This document shows, piece by piece, positions 50,011 through 60,622 of a stretch of 64,000 bases of DNA (its first letter is position 1; each line of letters starts with the position of its first letter). A program made the position numbers and the translations under genes. Origin of the DNA: Pectinophora gossypiella (Eukaryota > Arthropoda > Insecta > Lepidoptera > Gelechiidae); assembly GCF_024362695.1 (NCBI RefSeq), contig NC_065407.1, positions 17,422,001 through 17,486,000 of the forward strand, read 5' to 3'. The notes beneath the pieces are model-generated. The model made no database searches, had not been told where the DNA came from, and was given only the letters and a program-made list of their open reading frames with translations.

Positions 50011-50748
50011 TTGCGACTATTTATTTTATCTTTAATAACATTACACCAAAAAATGTAAAATAAAAATAAAACGTATTTTAATAATATTATTTTTAATAGT
50101 ATTTTTGATTATTTTTGGATTATTATTATCTGAAAACAAATAATTTGAGTTTCAATTTGAAGTTTTTTAAAAAAGGGTGGAAAAAATCTTGATGACAGAA
50201 ACGTAATACGGCTTAAAGTAACAAACATAATAATTACATACAACTCTGTAACAGAAATCATTAAAATTGTAACATTATAAACAGGGGGTCCTTTTATAAT
50301 AGGCCTCGAATGAAGGGGGGTCCCATTGTATTTTTGGCGTGCGCTGGGCAATTTACAAAAAATAACCTTGTAGGGTCCTATTGCATGGGGTTCACATAAA
50401 TAGTTACATTTCATTGTGTCTGGAATAATTGTAATTTGGCAGATACTTAACAAAGGGCCGGCGAAAGAATAATGTGTGTTGAAAATTGAAATTTTGGTTG
50501 TCAAGGACAGAAGCCAAACAGAATCGTTAACGAAGTGACTTCATTTATAACTGGAACTAACGCGTAATTATTCTAATGACTAACTGCAACTGTGGATAAA
50601 AATCTACAATCATACATACATTCTCTGTTCTTATAGTGTCGATGGCAAACTAAATATTATAGGCCCAAAACTTGGCAACAAGTATGGCGCTATCTGCAGC
50701 GCTCATCAGATCCTCCTGCGTGCAGATACATTGTATACATTAATAATT
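50011..50748. other. Unassigned stretch
   Basis: The minus frame 50109-50504 (131 codons) is the longest unexplained one here but shows no domain, codon or splice evidence. 50280-50400 (CAGGGGGTCC, GAAGGGGGGTCCC) looks like repeat DNA. Confidence 0.4.
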
Positions 50749-50862
50749 CTTCTCTTCTTCTCGTGAGGGTTGTCAGGTGGATTACCAACCTCATCAACCC
50801 TAGTTGGGATATTAGTAAGCCGCCAAAACCCTTGAAATGGCTCAGGTAACGGTTACTTATAA
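50749..50862 (-). mobile_element. SINE-1 tail
   Basis: TCTTCTTCTCGTGAGGGTTG, GGATTACCAACCTCATCAAC, AAATGGCTCAGGTAACGG. Confidence 0.82.
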
Positions 50863-50908
50863 CGATTATTAATCACTAATGCTCATCGATATGGTGGACA
50901 GAGTCACA

Positions 50909-51176
50909 ATAGGGTAGTTCCCAACAAGTCAAATCAGTTACTTTTTTCTAAACGTCAAAACACGAAATTACTATGGAATTTGTATGATAAAGCACTCTGT
51001 GACGTCATCGAAAAACGTGATAAAATGTCGGATTTATTATTACGGTTTTCTTGATTAAAATTCATAAATAAGTTAAATAGAAAAAAAGTAAACGTTTTTC
51101 GTTAATTTTAGACTGTCTTTACTTAGTAATCAGAATTTCATAATTTATCTCTATCCTAGTACACGACCTAATTCCT
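50909..51176 (+). mobile_element. MITE-2 copy
   Basis: GGGTAGTTCCCAACAAGTCA at left; right end CTAGTACACGACCTAATTCC is eroded. Internal CTGTGACGTCATCGAAAAAC. Confidence 0.82.
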
Positions 51177-51247
51177 CAGAATCTTTGACTTGGTGGTCTA
51201 GTCCATTGGAATCTTAAGATGGATATTATCCATTTGGATGTTATCAT

Positions 51248-51465
51248 AAACATTTTTTTTTTGTTTTGGTTTTCCCCGAAGGGTAAGGCAAAGGGAGCTA
51301 TGCCCATACAGCCATGTCTTACGTATTTTTTTTTCTTGATGATTAATGAAATGATGAAAGGTGATGATGATGAAACCTAAGCCCCCACCCTCGGAGTAGA
51401 CTCCTACTCCGAACCCCAAACGAATTAACTCGAAAGTCCGCATAAACTTTCGAGTTATGATAGAT
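51248..51465. repeat. Repeat-W with terminal hairpin
   Basis: TTTTCCCCGAAGGGTAAGGC, GAGCTATGCCCATACAGCC, then a 12-bp stem TAACTCGAAAGT / ACTTTCGAGTTA (51426-51437, 51446-51457) with an 8-nt loop. A stem near one end is reminiscent of Helitron termini, but no CTRR end follows at the expected place. Confidence 0.45.
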
Positions 51466-51679
51466 ACACTTTGTTTATTGAATACTCCAATATAATAACA
51501 CTCGCGAATGACTTCCGACTAACTTAATGCGATCATCAACCACAAAACACCACTTCGTATTAATTATTTAGATTATTCAATGAAGAAAGCAACTGTCCCG
51601 TTCCCGTTTCCCGCCAAAAAAAAAGCGTTATCATAAACAAATATACAAAACAACAAACAAATACAACATAAAATATTGA

Positions 51680-51890
51680 GAGTTATTGAGGACAGAAGAG
51701 GCAACGTGATTGGACACTTAATAAGACACGATGAATTTATTAATAACATCATAGAAGGAAAGAGAAGAAGGGAACGACGAAAATGAGCTCATATGGGACA
51801 AATTAAAGAGAAGGCAAACGTCGTATCTTATAACGAAGTCAAAGAATTGGCCCTTCATATATAAGAATGCAGAATGCTTCACAAATTGAT
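51680..51890 (+). pseudogene. LINE RT C-terminal remnant
   Basis: IEDRRGNVIGHLIRHDEFIN, NIIEGKRRRERRK then a stop, then HMGQIKEKANVVSYNEVKEL. The GHLIRHDxFxxNIIEGK motif is characteristic of LINE RT tails in insects. One in-frame stop and a likely deletion at GRGRPR. Confidence 0.78.
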
Positions 51891-52015
51891 GATGATTAAA
51901 TGCAATCATTGTATTAGATGGGTCAAAGATAAATTCATAATTATTATGATGAACCGTACCATGACAAGCCACCAGTCCTTAGTCCATAGACGGTCCATTG
52001 CGTAGAAGAGGTCAC

Positions 52016-52259
52016 AACAGGGTAGTTTTCAACTACGCAAATCAGTTACGTCAAAACACGAAATTACTATGGTTTTTTTATGAAAAAGAAAAACTGTGAC
52101 GTTATAGAAAAACGTAACAAAATATTGCACTTATTATTACATTTCATAAATAAGTTAAATAGAAAAAAGAAAACGTTTTTTGTCATCTTTAGATCTGTCT
52201 TTATTAAGTAATCAGAAATTTATGATTTATCTTTGACCTAGGATACTACCCAATTCCTT
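52016..52259 (+). mobile_element. MITE-2 copy
   Basis: GGGTAGTTTTCAACTACGCA and the inverted right end GGGTAGTATCCTAGGTCAAA. The best inverted ends of the family. Confidence 0.87.
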
Positions 52260-52615
52260 GGAGATAAGCAGCTGGAACCCATTCTTTGTTTTTTTTTCTA
52301 TATACCAGTCCAACAGAAATCATTTATAACGCAGATTACAGCTTATTTCATTATTAGCTTGATCTTAAAATTTCAAGCTTTTACCCACCTCTGATGGGAT
52401 TAAGCGTGCAGATAATCTGGTAGGTTGCTAATCCGCGCAGCTTGTAGCTGGTGTCAATCGGAGGCGTGCATGATGCATGATGGATGGGCTCCCATATCGC
52501 TACAAATAGGGGACCGTGCGCTCGTTATTGTGTTAAAATCAATTTGGCTCATCCCTACCGCTTTTGTAGTGACGATAGTGACGGTAAAATGGCTGATATC
52601 GATACTTTAAAGACA
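52260..52615. other. Unassigned stretch
   Basis: 52380-52410 resembles a LINE-J-like end (TTTTACCCACCTCTGATGGG). Otherwise nothing supported. Confidence 0.4.
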
Positions 52616-52617
52616 AC

Positions 52618-52908
52618 TGGAAACCAGCACAGGCCTAAACCAATGATGGTCGAATTTATTTTCGAATTCATGTTTGGATCATAAGAGCTCGGCGGTGAAG
52701 GAAAACATCGTGAGGAAACCCACATTCCCGAGAAATGCATTTTCGGAGGTATGTGACCTAACCTGTGTTGGATTGGTTTTCCCTTCGCGGGTTGGAAGGT
52801 CAGACAGGCAGTCGCGTCTGTAAAAAACCGGACCTGTCACATCTTCAGGTTAAGTAAGTGGACCCTGTGAAAAACGGGAATTATCGGGAGCGTTAGCTAG
52901 GGAGATGA
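52618..52908 (+). mobile_element. SINE-5, best-preserved body
   Basis: CCAGCACAGGCCTAAACCAA (end of head), CGAATTCATGTTTGGATC, CTCGGCGGTGAAGGAAAACA, CCCGAGAAATGCATTTTCGG, CTTCGCGGGTTGGAAGGTC, ACCCTGTGAAAAACGGG, GCTAGGGAGATGAAG. The A-box part of the head is absent. Confidence 0.92.
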
Positions 52909-53027
52909 AGTTTGTTTTTTTGTGATATGTAACGACATAATTTACTATTATTATTTCGTAATTAATATACTTACTGATTGTCATATTTACTGGTATTAAC
53001 TTTATTTTATTATTATTATTATTATTC

Positions 53028-53175
53028 AATATCTCCTATACTTAAAGGTTGCCTGGAAGAGATTGCTACTTAACAATAAGGCCGCCTATTGTACTAATTC
53101 TATTTCTCTTTTGTTTTGTATTTTGTTTTTTCCTGTTTGTGCAATAAAGTATTTGTTATGTTATGTTATGTTGCA
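53028..53175 (+). mobile_element. LINE-N 3' end, well preserved
   Basis: AATATCTCCTATACTTAAAG, GGTTGCCTGGAAGAGATTGC, AATAAGGCCGCCTATTG, TTTGTGCAATAAAGTATTTG, then TTATGTTATGTTATG. Confidence 0.9.
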
Positions 53176-53638
53176 TTTTATAATTAAAAAAACTAAAATG
53201 TAGACCTGTGTTACCAACTGCAAACTGTATTTTTTTATTGCAAATAAATGAATTCACACATACACACACACACATACATAAACTCACGCCTAAAAAAACC
53301 CATAAGATAAATAAATAAATGAATTATGTATTATTAAAATATGACATCGATATTTCCCATTCCACACGACACGCCGTGCAGCCGCCAAGCGTTGGCTTAT
53401 GGTGTCCCCACAAACTGACAATGGCCAGGGACCAAACGATGCTGCAAAACGCGGACAACCCCTAAAACTTGGTAACGCGAAACTAAACAATTTATTGAGT
53501 ACCGGCGTTTAATTTTTTTTATAAAATACAGCAAGTTATGTCCGATAAGTTATTACAAGTGTCCAGAAAGTAGGTATTCTCCGTCATCTCCCTATCGTTA
53601 ACTCGAGTTAAGCGAAAAAAATATTTTCTAAGTATTTT
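53176..53638. other. Unassigned, with CA microsatellite
   Basis: ACACACACACACATACATA near 53258-53280. The minus frame 53290-53490 is GC-richer and may be a transposon remnant, but I cannot place it. Confidence 0.4.
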
Positions 53639-53639
53639 T

Positions 53640-53968
53640 CTTCTTCTATCGAATGAGTTGTGAGGTGGATGACCAACCTCATCAACCGAGTTATCATTGA
53701 GCTGATGAGTTGATGAGGTTGGTATTCTACCTCACAACCCACACGATAAGATAAGAAGATTGAGCCCCATGACGTGAATCAAGTAACGACTACGTACTTA
53801 CATTAGTAAGTAGTAACCGGGACAAACGGCTTAACGTGCCTTCCGAAGCACGGATCATCTTACTTCTGGACACTCAGGTGATCAGCCTGCAATGTCCTAA
53901 CCAAAGTAGGGATCACACACAAAGTGATTTGTCCCCACTGGGATTCAAACCCAGGACCACGTCAATAG
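53640..53968 (-). mobile_element. SINE-1 with inverted duplication of its tail
   Basis: From 53709 to 53968 a SINE-1 minus copy (core GTGCCTTCCGAAGCACGG, eroded head with GGGATTCAAACCC). Its tail end occurs twice in opposite directions: 53640-53686 and 53709-53759 are reverse complements with a 22-nt loop. Confidence 0.85.
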
Positions 53969-54407
53969 TGATACTAAATTATCATTTAGACCTTTCTTAT
54001 ATATCGAAACAATATTATCTACTTGATCGAAGTTTGAAGGCACGAAATATTTTTAAAAGCATTTTTGTACTTTTACATAGTGTGCCGAACCCCTGTTTAT
54101 ACAGGGTAACTTTACAATTTTTTTTTAAAGGTCTGGTTACAATATTTTTTGCGGACTTTTTTAGTTCATTTCGTAATTTGAACCCGTTCAAAATACGAAA
54201 TCCCGCACACCCGTGTACGGAAGGGTAGTTTCGGATGTAAATTTTGACCCTCGAGTTTTTGTTGCTGGTTTATATAATTAGACAGTGCTTAAAAAAGGCA
54301 CCGCAGTAAATATTTATTGCCTATAATGTTGATATTGAGTCTGCTTTTACTTTATAAGTTTGATTTCATGTTTGAATAGATGACTGATGTCACTATGATA
54401 TAACTGT
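53969..54407. other. Unassigned AT-rich stretch
   Basis: No supported gene or repeat. Confidence 0.5.
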
Positions 54408-54523
54408 AAATAAGTAGTCGTTACATGAGCCATGTCAGGAGGCTTTTGGCGGCTCAATAGTAACCTTGACACCAGGGGTGATGAGGCTGGTACTCCTCAC
54501 AACCCACACGATAGAAGAAGAGA
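54408..54523 (+). mobile_element. SINE-1 tail
   Basis: AAGTAGTCGTTACATGAGCC, GGCTTTTGGCGGCTCAATAG, ACCCACACGATAGAAGAAGA. Confidence 0.88.
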
Positions 54524-54537
54524 CTGATATCACGAGG

Positions 54538-54675
54538 TTTCCAGGATATCTGCCCGAATAATGGCAATTGGTGCGCCCTCTTTTACATGGGACTTAAACA
54601 CGGCTGGTAAGAAGTGGGTGTGTATATTATACATGCCTGTCTACCCTATAAGCATGATGCTGTTATGTTGTGTTG
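54538..54675 (+). mobile_element. LINE-J 3' end
   Basis: TTCCAGGATATCTGCCCGAA, TACATGGGACTTAAACACGG, GCCTGTCTACCCTATAAGCA, GTTATGTTGTGTTG. Confidence 0.7.
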
Positions 54676-54717
54676 AACATCCATCATGATTTTGAGACAT
54701 TGATGAATATAATATAG

Positions 54718-55046
54718 CGTCCAGTACAATAACGCGCTCAGAGTGCTGTTGGGGCGACCGTGGCGCTGCAGTGCGTCGGGCATGTTTGCGGAGGCGCGCA
54801 TTGATGACTTCTATGCCATTATGCGGAAGCGCAGCGCCTCCTTGCTGTCGCGGCTCCGCGGCACTACCAACACCATTCTGAGTGTGTTCGCTGATAAATG
54901 GGACTCCCCATTGCTGCGCCGATGGGTGAAGCTCCACCTCTCTTAAGTTTTCATTTGCTCTGTTTTATACTAACCCTAGCTTTAAGTTTGCATTGTTACT
55001 AACATCTATGGACCTGTGTCTGAAAATCAATAATTTGAATTTGAAT
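54718..55046 (+). pseudogene. LINE RT C-terminus with 3' UTR
   Basis: NNALRVLLGRPWRCSASGMF, AEARIDDFYAIMRKRSASLL, then ADKWDSPLLRRWVKLHLS and a stop at 54944-54946. This is a well-kept LINE ORF end. The 3' UTR runs to AATTTGAATTTGAATAATT. A similar AAATTATTTGAATTTGAAT end is at 56280-56302. Confidence 0.82.
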
Positions 55047-55524
55047 AATTACTTAAGAATTTAAAAATATGAAATTCCACGGGTTCAGTCGCCACAAAAC
55101 CACTCACAAAAAGTCCTGTTTCGATTCCCAGAAGAATCTTCAGTTGCCCTGAATAAATAAAACTCCATTCGCAGAATGAAAATAAACTGATTTTACAAAA
55201 ATGCAGTAATGGATTTGACAAAATGGTGCTGTCATTCGGTATTGTTATTGTTTCTCCAAGTTACGAGAGAATTTTGAGAGCTTTCAACTTTACTTTGATA
55301 AGTTAAAGTGCTTATACTTGATTGATTGGCCGAGGTCTGACAAATCTTATTTTTGAGATCTCAACGTCATATTTTTCTTTCGTTCTGTATTAGGTACATT
55401 TACTTTCTGGAAGACATTACTTTTTATGCGGAGAAAGTAATGGAGTTAGACAGATCAAAAAGATAGCTAGAAATTATGTTTCAATACAGTGAGAGCCAAA
55501 GCCGGGATAATGGATGCTTATTAT
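55047..55524. other. Unassigned AT-rich stretch
   Basis: No supported feature. Confidence 0.5.
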
Positions 55525-55532
55525 CTGCAAAT

Positions 55533-55745
55533 CATCATCATCATTAGCCCATTAACGTGCCCACTGCTGGGGCACGGGCCTTCCCTATGGGTGGATAGGG
55601 AGATCGGGCCTTAAACCACCACGCGGGCCCAGTGCGGATTGGTGGTTATTAACGATTGCTAATGCAGCCGGGACCAACGGCTTAACGTGCCTTCCGAAGC
55701 ACGGAGGAACTCGAGATGAAAACTTTTTTTTTGTGCTCACTCATC
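55533..55745 (-). mobile_element. SINE-3, 5'-truncated, 8-bp TSD
   Basis: CTGCAAAT flanks it (55525-55532, 55746-55753). The tail ATCATCATCATCATTAGCCC and core are intact; the 5' edge is at GGATGAGTGAGC, the last motif of the 5S-like module. Confidence 0.9.
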
Positions 55746-55753
55746 CTGCAAAT

Positions 55754-56746
55754 ATTAAAAAAAAACTGTAATTAACTATCTATTATCTCGTAGTTACACG
55801 TGTTTGAACTTAAATATTACGGTTTAGCGTAGATCATAATAACCTAATATATTAAAACAAGTTTACCAAGACGGAATGTCCCACCCCTTCATACACTTAA
55901 AGATATTGGTAAAAACAAAAGCAAAAGCGATGAAAGCAATAGAACATTGCTTAAGAAAGGGGATCCCGAAATTTGTAGATTGTGCCAACAGAGGTACGAC
56001 TCACTGTTTCCATTGCCGACGTTTAGACGTTGCTTATGTTCTTGAACTTTCAAATAATCACCTTTTTATTTCAAAATTGGCTTACATAGAACTTTTAAAC
56101 GTCAAATTAAATTATATATTTTTTTTTATTGTTACGTTAATTTTATTAATGATTTTTAATTTTAATTTCTTGTTTATAATTTTTATGTATTTATTTGTAC
56201 TTTTATTTTTTAACAATTTTTGTACTTATTTAATGTTTATTATCATTTATTTTTTCTATGGACGTTATTATGGTCTGAAAATAAATTATTTGAATTTGAA
56301 TATCTTACTAACTTTAAAATTAGTACCACCTAGGTATCTGAATGTCAAGGGGAAAGAAGTTGCAAGAAAACCTGTCTCACAATAATTTCTTTCATTCTCT
56401 TAACACCCTAAAGCTCGAGAAAACTATTTCCAGAATTATTATTCGTGTTCTACTTAGAAATTAGGTTGATTTCCCATTCGGTTTCTAAGGTAATCGCTTC
56501 TGTACGTAAATAAAAATATAAGTTTACGAACTAAATACAGAATTATCGCGCTCTAAATAATATTATGAAAAAAGAAAATAAAAGAAAATAATTCTCTGAA
56601 ATCTTCCGAATAGATAGCCGTGGTCGCATGTCGTGGTAAGCAAATTCTTAGGACAGATTGGTATAAGTAACGTAACCACAGGACAATCAATATGCTTCTA
56701 GTTACACACGCTTCTAATAAGTGGTTAAAAGTTAGATTTACATTAC
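55754..56746. other. AT-rich stretch with a LINE-type end
   Basis: The 169-codon plus frame at 55876 is F/I/L/N/Y-rich from T-rich DNA and reads as low-complexity chance. 56265-56302 (GGTCTGAAAATAAATTATTT, GAATTTGAAT) looks like a LINE 3' terminus. Confidence 0.4.
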
Positions 56747-56879
56747 ATACAGTCATGTTGTGCAATATCATGTACCCACTTTAGAACCCTGTCGCACTAT
56801 CATATTTGACATTTAATGAGACTTACGGTTTAATTTGTTAAAAAAGCTAATGTGTATATAATAATGCTCGTGACCGTAC
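56747..56879 (-). mobile_element. MITE-1 copy, eroded
   Basis: TACAGTCATGTTGTGCAATA to ATAATGCTCGTGACCGTAC; ~15 bases shorter than others. Confidence 0.87.
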
Positions 56880-57629
56880 ACAGTTACATACAAAGCGGTC
56901 AAACATATAGTTCTCCATTTTGCTTCGCCGCCATCGGGTAAAAACTTGTCACTCAAAAGGCTGCTTACAAAACTTATCGTGTCGTAGAACAATGGACCCA
57001 AACCCTTGCAACGAGCTTCACCAAATATTTGTGGAACAGAATCATCCGCGGGCTAACTCCTCGTAATATCGTGATGGATGACGAGCTGGGGCGAGGACTT
57101 GGGGATAATTGCTGTATTCATACCCATGCCTTTGGGGGTAGGGTACGGAGCGATAATCGGCTGGTAGTTTTACTTGAAAGAATCTTGTTGTGGGGTATAA
57201 GTCATTATAATTTAAATGGCAGAACCTCTGGTCTTCGCGCAACTCGGAAGTGCTAAAATTTAAAGCACAGAAAAATAGTCACTAATCGATAGTCACCGGT
57301 CTCTTAAGTCTGGTTCTAATGCTTATATTGTTTAATTCACCAATAGTTACATAATATAAATAATAATTTAATTTTCTTTATTTGAGAAAAAGCCAGCAAT
57401 GTTATGTCCCCAAATAATTATATTATTTCTACGCCAGTAAGACTATGATCAATTAGTTTAAAGTAACTTACTGTTGAAAGTTAGGTAGGTAGCGCCATCT
57501 ACCGGACTCTATATGAACTAAAATTTATTCTGTGAAATAGTACGGTTACCAGAGAGAAATTTTTACTGACTAAGAGTGGCTTCAAGTATGACCAAAGATT
57601 TTTGATCATCATTTAAGATTTATTAAACA
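56880..57629. other. Unassigned stretch
   Basis: 57030-57250 is GC-richer on both strands with short open frames; no family recognised. Confidence 0.4.
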
Positions 57630-57871
57630 TAAGCTCACGACTATAATCCCAATGGGGTAATCAGAAGTACATACATCGCAAGATGATATCAGAATCCACA
57701 CCTCACCGAGCTTTCTGTTAGACAAACGAGATAGGTGGTGAGCCGTATTGCCGTCTACAACTGTATTAGTGAAAACTGCACTTAAGATAAATTAATAACT
57801 CATTAGTGAAAGTCCGGGGTTCGAACCGCCGCTCCCGATTTGAGAAGCAAGCCACCACAGGACCACAGTGA
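57630..57871 (-). mobile_element. SINE-4, best full copy
   Basis: The minus strand starts CACTGTGGTCCTGTGGTGGC (A-box region), CAAATCGGGAGCGGCGG, B-box GGTTCGAACCCCGG, then ATTAATTTATCTTAAGTGCA, GAGCCGTATTGCC-type body (reverse), AGAAAGCTCGGTGAGGTGTG and the tail CATTGGGATTATAGTCGTGA. Serves as the reference for the interrupted copies. Confidence 0.9.
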
Positions 57872-58042
57872 TTAATATTTATTGTATAAATAAATAGCAA
57901 ACACAGTCGGGTATAACGCCTAACACCATAAATGATACCAGTCTATAAAAATAAGAGAATATGCAATTAAGATTATATTGACTTGTTAACTGATTTTTTG
58001 AATATTATGTTTAGATATTTATTATTATTTTAGTTAGTTATT

Positions 58043-58339
58043 CATCATCATCATCAGCCCATTAACGTCCCCACTGCTGGGGCACGGGCCTTCCCTATGG
58101 ATGGATAGGGAGATCGGGCCTTAAACCATCACGCGGGCCCAGTGCGGATTGATGGTTATTAACGACTGCTAATGCAGCCGGGACCAACGGCTTAACGTGC
58201 CTTTCGAAGCACGGAGGAGCTCGAGATGAAAACTTTTTTTTTTGTGGTCACCCATCCTATGACCGGCCTTTGCGAAAGTTGCTTAACTTCAACAATCGCA
58301 GACCGAGCGCGTTTACCGCTGCGCCACCGAGCTCCTCAG
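58043..58339 (-). mobile_element. SINE-3, full length
   Basis: ATCATCATCATCAGCCCATT tail, CCCCACTGCTGGGGCACGG, core, GTGGTCACCCATCCTATGAC, GTTGCTTAACTTC (5S-like), GCGCCACCGAGCTCCTCA. Flanks GTTAGTTATT (58033-58042) and GTTAGGTATT (58340-58349) form a 10-bp duplication with one difference. Confidence 0.93.
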
Positions 58340-58349
58340 GTTAGGTATT

Positions 58350-59034
58350 ATTGATTGTTTATTATGTGGATTTTTTATTGGTTACTTTAATTTATAAATT
58401 GAAATTAATGATTGATATATTAGTTTGCATGACATTTAGGAATTATTATTATTGAGTTAAAATTTTAATTGTTATTGAATTATTTAAGTTTGAGTTATTT
58501 GAGTTTATTTAAGTTCATATTATTATGTTGATTTCTCAAGTTTAGTTTGTTATATGAATGACAATTTTAAATTCGTATGCCAATTCTTGGCTGAATGTGC
58601 TGAGACCGATGACAACACTGTAATATCTTGTAACACGCAAATATTTTTGTATTTGTATTTACCTTTATTTTTTTACCAGACTTATTGTAGATTTGCCGCA
58701 AATGGCACTGACTACTTGGCCAGAGGTATCTTAACAAGCGAAATGGTATTGTATTTTGGAATTTCATAGCAACATACGAGTGGAGCATTCATTTGCAATA
58801 TACACATTTCACGCGCCGCTGCAAACAGTGCATGTGGCTCGAGAGAGGATTAGAAGGTACTGCAGCTATAGGTACTACGTGTATTTGGTGTTGGTACTTG
58901 CCTTCATGCCTTGAGCAGGATGGAACATTTGTTAGGTTCTGGAGGTGTGTTTCCTAGACTATATTTGGTGGAAAATTTGGGTAAATAAATTCAAGTATTC
59001 TAGTACTAGTAATCGTAGTACCTAAGTGTAATTT
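58350..59034. other. Unassigned, with a Repeat-G scrap
   Basis: 58681-58726 reads TTATTGTAGATTTGCCGCAA and GACTACTTGGCCAGAGG (plus-strand Repeat-G). 58350-58560 is very AT-rich. Confidence 0.45.
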
Positions 59035-59085
59035 TGTGGTCTCTGCCTACCCCAAAGGGAATTAGACGTGATCATATATATATTC
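59035..59085 (+). mobile_element. LINE-J/M-type 3' end
   Basis: GGTCTCTGCCTACCCCAAAG then GGAATTAGACGTGATCATAT. Confidence 0.55.
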
Positions 59086-59119
59086 TAAGACGATCAAGAA
59101 TGTTTTACAGAAAGTATGC

Positions 59120-59205
59120 ATGAATACTGTGATACTGAGTCGCTTATGTAAAAAATAGGACGTGTCTTTTCAGGTTAGGCAAGCTGACCCCGTGCGAACG
59201 AGATA
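59120..59205 (+). mobile_element. SINE-5 3' scrap
   Basis: GAGTCGCTTATGTAAAAAAT, TTTTCAGGTTAGGCAAGCTG, ACCCCGTGCGAACGAGATA. Confidence 0.7.
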
Positions 59206-59246
59206 CAAATACAAAAAATACAAAATATTTTATTTGTAGAAAACCA

Positions 59247-59422
59247 ATTCAAATTCAAATTCAAAAATATCTTTATTCAGTAGGTAACATAGTTACACTT
59301 TGAATCGTCAATTTTTACATAACGAACGTCTCATCCGCCTAAAACTACTGCAGCTTCTCACAACCTGTATAGCCGGGGAAAAGAAGCTGCAAGAAAAACC
59401 TCGGCACAGGGCCCTAGACGAG
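59247..59422 (-). mobile_element. LINE-H 3' end, long and clean
   Basis: TTCAAATTCAAATTCAAAAA, TATCTTTATTCAGTAGGTAA, CGTCTCATCCGCCTAAAACT, CTGTATAGCCGGGGAAAAGA, CCTCGGCACAGGGCCCTAGA. Best copy for consensus. Confidence 0.92.
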
Positions 59423-59671
59423 AATACAATACACTGTTATAAAATACACTGTTACAGGTGATTGGAGCCTCCTTTTAAGCGTAGCGCCTGTATCAGGAGA
59501 CACCGCTCTTCCCGAGAAAACACATTGTACTACAAATAAGTAAAATAAACAACGAAAAGTAACTTACATACTATAGGTAACAAATGCGTGAAAAAAATAT
59601 AGGTGATAGTATGTGTGTGTGTGTGCTTGAAATAATCCTACCCTTTTATTCTATTTTTTTAAACGAGATAA
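59423..59671. other. Possible LINE-H extension
   Basis: 59450-59520 (GGTGATTGGAGCCTCC, GGAGACACCGCTCTTCCC) may continue the LINE-H element upstream on the minus strand, but no second copy is available. (GT)n at 59611-59627. Confidence 0.4.
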
Positions 59672-59718
59672 CAATGGTCGGAAGACGATGTTGCGAAAAT
59701 GGTGTGATCGGAACATAG
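59672..59718 (+). pseudogene. LINE-R scrap
   Basis: GGTCGGAAGACGATGTTGCG and AAATGGTGTGATCGGAAC, aligning with the GRPRKRWCDxN stretch with changes. Confidence 0.4.
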
Positions 59719-59739
59719 TGGGTAGTATTCTGTGGTCTT

Positions 59740-59866
59740 TTTCTTGCAGCTTCTTTTCCCCTGCTAGAAGCTGCAGTAGTTTTAGGCGGATGAGACGTTC
59801 GTTATGTAAAAATTGACGATTCAAAGTGTAACTATAAAGATATTTTTGAATTTGAATTTGAATAAC
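59740..59866 (+). mobile_element. LINE-H 3' end
   Basis: TTCTTGCAGCTTCTTTTCCC, GCAGTAGTTTTAGGCGGATG, GATATTTTTGAATTTGAATT. It forms an inverted pair with 59247, about 320 bases apart. Confidence 0.9.
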
Positions 59867-60622
59867 CGAACGGGAAATAGGCGTGAATATAACATAAGTA
59901 AGTATGTATGTTTACATTCTAAGTATATAATTTTATAGAAATCTAACTTACAAATGGCAAATCAATTCAACTGATAGTAAGGTATCATTTTGTATGGAGA
60001 ATTTTACAGTAATTATCCACTTATGAAAATTGGGTACCGCTCCGGGATTTGTTTAGCCTCAATATACACTTAAAGCAATCGTCAAACCCAAAAAAGATAC
60101 ATAAAAAAAAATAGAAATTATTAAAATCGTCAAATGTGAATACAGTAAGTGGTAAATGTCTTCAATCTTTCAAATGCTTAAACTCATTACATCATTAACA
60201 TCAAAACCCAAACAGCCATTACTTATCTATGATTCAAGTTATTCAATACATGAATCAGACACAAGTGGGTTACCAGGGCATATCGACTGGCAAATACACC
60301 GAATGTCGCTGAATGCATCCATTGCAGTTAGCTAGCGGCTTCGAAGACAGCGAGCAGCGGGCGAAAGGTGGGAGAAGGCACAAGCGGAGCTGAGATATCT
60401 GACAGACTCGACTGACGCCCGTAATCATATTTAATAAAATTATGCCCTTACCTTGCATTGTAATCCAGCAAATAGTCATCTTTGTACACGAAAATATAAA
60501 CATGTTCGCAAAAAAAGGTATAAATGAAAGTCATGCTTTGCGCAGTAACGCTCAGTGTACCAACTTGCTGACGCAAGCGCACAGACTGAGAAAAACCGAA
60601 CAATCGGTTTACGTAATAGGTC
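59867..60622. other. Unassigned stretch
   Basis: 60300-60420 is GC-richer (CAGCGAGCAGCGGGCGAAAG), with no family recognised. Confidence 0.4.

Noticed and set aside
50109..50504. 131-codon minus-strand frame
   Set aside because: No recognisable motif, no membrane or domain pattern that looks selected, and repeat-like GGGGTCC text inside.
53290..53490. Minus frame as a host exon
   Set aside because: GC-richer but no splice pair or known domain; a transposon scrap is more likely and I cannot name it.
53836..54228. 130-codon frame
   Set aside because: Starts inside a reverse SINE-1 and runs into unrelated AT-rich DNA.
55876..56385. 169-codon open frame
   Set aside because: The middle is F/I/L/N/Y low complexity from T-rich DNA and the end runs into a LINE-type tail; no domain or splice evidence.
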